Shown: piece by piece, positions 32,092 to 33,290 of the stretch
Layout of the letters: every line of letters starts with the position of its first letter
How positions within the stretch are numbered: the first letter of the stretch is position 1
NCBI GenBank assembly: GCA_003852775.1
Contig: RDDZ01000025.1
Span: 1 to 33,290, forward strand
Direction: 5' to 3'
Origin: Microbacteriaceae bacterium
GTDB lineage: Bacteria > Actinomycetota > Actinomycetes > Actinomycetales > Microbacteriaceae
Length of the DNA stretch: 33,290 nt
Notes under the pieces: model-generated
What the model was told of the DNA's origin: nothing
The model's input: the letters and a program-made list of their open reading frames with translations, nothing else
The model's database searches: none
Translations under genes and position numbers: made by a program

Positions 32092-32948
32092 CCCTCGGCG
32101 CCCTCCGTCTCGGCGTCGTCGGGCGCGTTCTCGGGCTCGTCCTGCGGGTCGGGCTCGGGCGTCCCGCCCGGCTCGGCGTTCTCGACCCCGTCGAACACGA
32201 GCGGGAAGTTGTCGAGCCAGGTCCAGCGGTCGATGGACCACGAGATGAGGATGGCGCGTCCCACCACGTTGCCCTGCGGCACGAAGCCGTTGCCCGGCTT
32301 GTCGCGGTTGTAGCGCGAGTCGCGCGAGTTCCAGCGGTTGTCGCCCATGACCCAGAGCGAGCCCTCGGGCACCGTCACGTCGAAGTCGTCGCGCGAGACG
32401 CGCGTGACGCCGTCGGGGAGCTTCACGTAGGCGGACTCGTCGAGCGGCACCCCGTTCACCGACATCCGTCCGAAGTCGTCGCAGCACACGATCCGGTCGC
32501 CGGGAAGGCCGATGACGCGCTTGATGAGGTGGTCGTTCGAGTCGGGCGCCGTGAGCCCCACGATCGAGCCGAGCCACTCGAAGAAGCCCGCCACCGGGTC
32601 CTTCGGGGGCTCGAACACGGGGTCGAGCCAGCCGCCCGGGTCGGTGAAGACGACGACGTCGCCGCGCGAGACGGGCGTGAGCTCCGGCACGAGCTGGTTG
32701 ACGATGATGCGGTCGTTGACGAGGAGGGTGTCCTCCATCGACTCCGAGGGGATGTAGAACGAGCGGATCAGGAACGTCTTGATGAGGAACGAGATGACGA
32801 TCGCCGCGAGCACGATCACGACGACGTCGCGCAGGAACAGGGCGAGCCCGCGCTTGCGCTTGTCCGACGCCTCGCGCGCCCTCCGGACGTTCGTGTCCGC
32901 GTCGTCCGCGGGCGTCTCGTCCGCGCGCGCCTGGGTATCCTCGCTCAT
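32088..32948 (-). CDS. lepB: Type I signal peptidase LepB
   Basis: Housekeeping signal peptidase, 286 residues. A charged cytosolic N-terminus (1-35) precedes one membrane segment (about 38-57). The catalytic serine is Ser70 in YIPSESMEDTL and the lysine is Lys143 in HLIKRVIGLPGD; GDNRWNSRDSR is the conserved box E. A long acidic Pro/Glu/Asp-rich tail follows the domain. The Ser/Lys dyad distinguishes it from the SipW-like enzyme at 1195-1806. ATG 32948 has AGGGGAG upstream. It lies next to rplS and is coupled to rnhB, the usual order. Confidence 0.96.
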   Translation of the reverse strand: MSEDTQARADETPADDADTNVRRAREASDKRKRGLALFLRDVVVIVLAAIVISFLIKTFLIRSFYIPSESMEDTLLVNDRIIVNQLVPELTPVSRGDVVVFTDPGGWLDPVFEPPKDPVAGFFEWLGSIVGLTAPDSNDHLIKRVIGLPGDRIVCCDDFGRMSVNGVPLDESAYVKLPDGVTRVSRDDFDVTVPEGSLWVMGDNRWNSRDSRYNRDKPGNGFVPQGNVVGRAILISWSIDRWTWLDNFPLVFDGVENAEPGGTPEPDPQDEPENAPDDAETEGAEG

Positions 32949-33039
32949 CACTCCCCTGAGATCCCTGCAAGCATATGCGCCCCTCCGTGGGCCGGACGGC
33001 ATGCGACACCCGCTGCCGCCGAGCGCCCCGGAAACGCGT

Positions 33040-33076
33040 CGGAGCCCGGCCCCGCGCGTGCGGGAACCGGGCTCCG
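33040..33076 (-). terminator. rplS terminator
   Basis: A 10-bp perfect stem (33040-33049 with 33067-33076) with a smaller CCGC/GCGG stem inside the loop, 20 nt after the rplS stop. There is no U-tract. Confidence 0.75.
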
Positions 33077-33095
33077 GAAGCGGATGCGGCGGGGC

Positions 33096-33290
33096 TCAGG
33101 CCTCGCGACGCTCCTTGATCTTCGCCTTCTTGCCGCGGAGCTCGCGGAGGTAGTAGAGCTTGGCGCGGCGGACGTCACCGCGGGTGACGACCTCGATGTG
33201 GTCGATGACCGGCGAGTGCACCGGGAAGGTGCGCTCGACGCCGACCTGGAAGCTGACCTTGCGGACCGTGAAGGTCTCGCGGACGCCCTC
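33096..33290 (-). CDS. rplS: 50S ribosomal protein L19, C-terminal part
   Basis: The frame enters from the right edge; 64 codons and the stop are visible. [40 protein letters not shown] and [14 protein letters not shown] are diagnostic of L19. rplS next to lepB-rnhB is the conserved actinobacterial order. A terminator follows its stop. Confidence 0.96.
   Translation of the reverse strand, partial: EGVRETFTVRKVSFQVGVERTFPVHSPVIDHIEVVTRGDVRRAKLYYLRELRGKKAKIKERREA

Overview
The window is a dense, very GC-rich stretch of an actinobacterial chromosome. Gene content and order point to a member of the Microbacteriaceae or a close relative (inference). The pointers are a GlgE-type glycogen locus, the blocks rplS-lepB-rnhB-DUF2469-yraN-comM-dprA and rpsB-tsf-pyrH-frr-cdsA, DivIVA-type polar growth proteins, and many leaderless genes with a TANNNT -10 box 6-9 nt before the start codon. 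No tRNA, rRNA, IS element or CRISPR array was seen.

Layout. (1) 1-5260, minus strand: a surface-fibre type operon. It encodes three exported proteins with SipW-type signal sequences (one carrying a ricin-type lectin domain), a conventionally secreted membrane-anchored partner, and a SipW-like (Ser/His) signal peptidase. glgP follows with its own leaderless promoter. (2) 5261-9683, plus strand: glgE and glgB. With glgP they form an alpha-glucan locus that the fibre operon interrupts. (3) 9685-12470, minus: a thioredoxin-fold/TPR protein of the YbbN type without CxxC, and a large two-part membrane protein with an internal lipobox. (4) 12764-16376, plus: an 834-residue DivIVA-like cytoskeletal protein built on long in-phase 11-residue repeats, and an AI-2E family permease. 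(5) 16382-18700, minus: an alpha/beta hydrolase, a small zinc-finger-like protein, a lytic transglycosylase-like protein and a two-module DivIVA-domain protein. (6) 18736-23931, minus: cdsA, frr, DUF3097, pyrH, tsf, rpsB. (7) 23932-24442: the rpsB leader and a repeat- and hairpin-rich spacer. (8) 24443-30032: an M23 protein (plus), then on the minus strand xerC, a CpdA-like phosphodiesterase, dprA, comM-like and yraN. (9) 30033-30456: a scar holding the 3' ends of two unrelated genes. (10) 30457-33290: a small SCO4848-like membrane protein (plus), a YchJ-like protein, DUF2469, rnhB, lepB and the 3' end of rplS.

How it fits together. The exported-protein operon is the best candidate for a little-described system: a dedicated signal peptidase with its own substrates, a sugar-binding fibre component, a structured leader and an intra-operon hairpin after the first gene. 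A second theme is 11-residue coiled-coil repeats, seen in the giant DivIVA-like protein and again as an unusual cytoplasmic extension on CdsA, which may link phospholipid synthesis to the polar cytoskeleton (inference). All coordinates and motifs come from direct reading; family names rest on recognised motifs, not on database searches.
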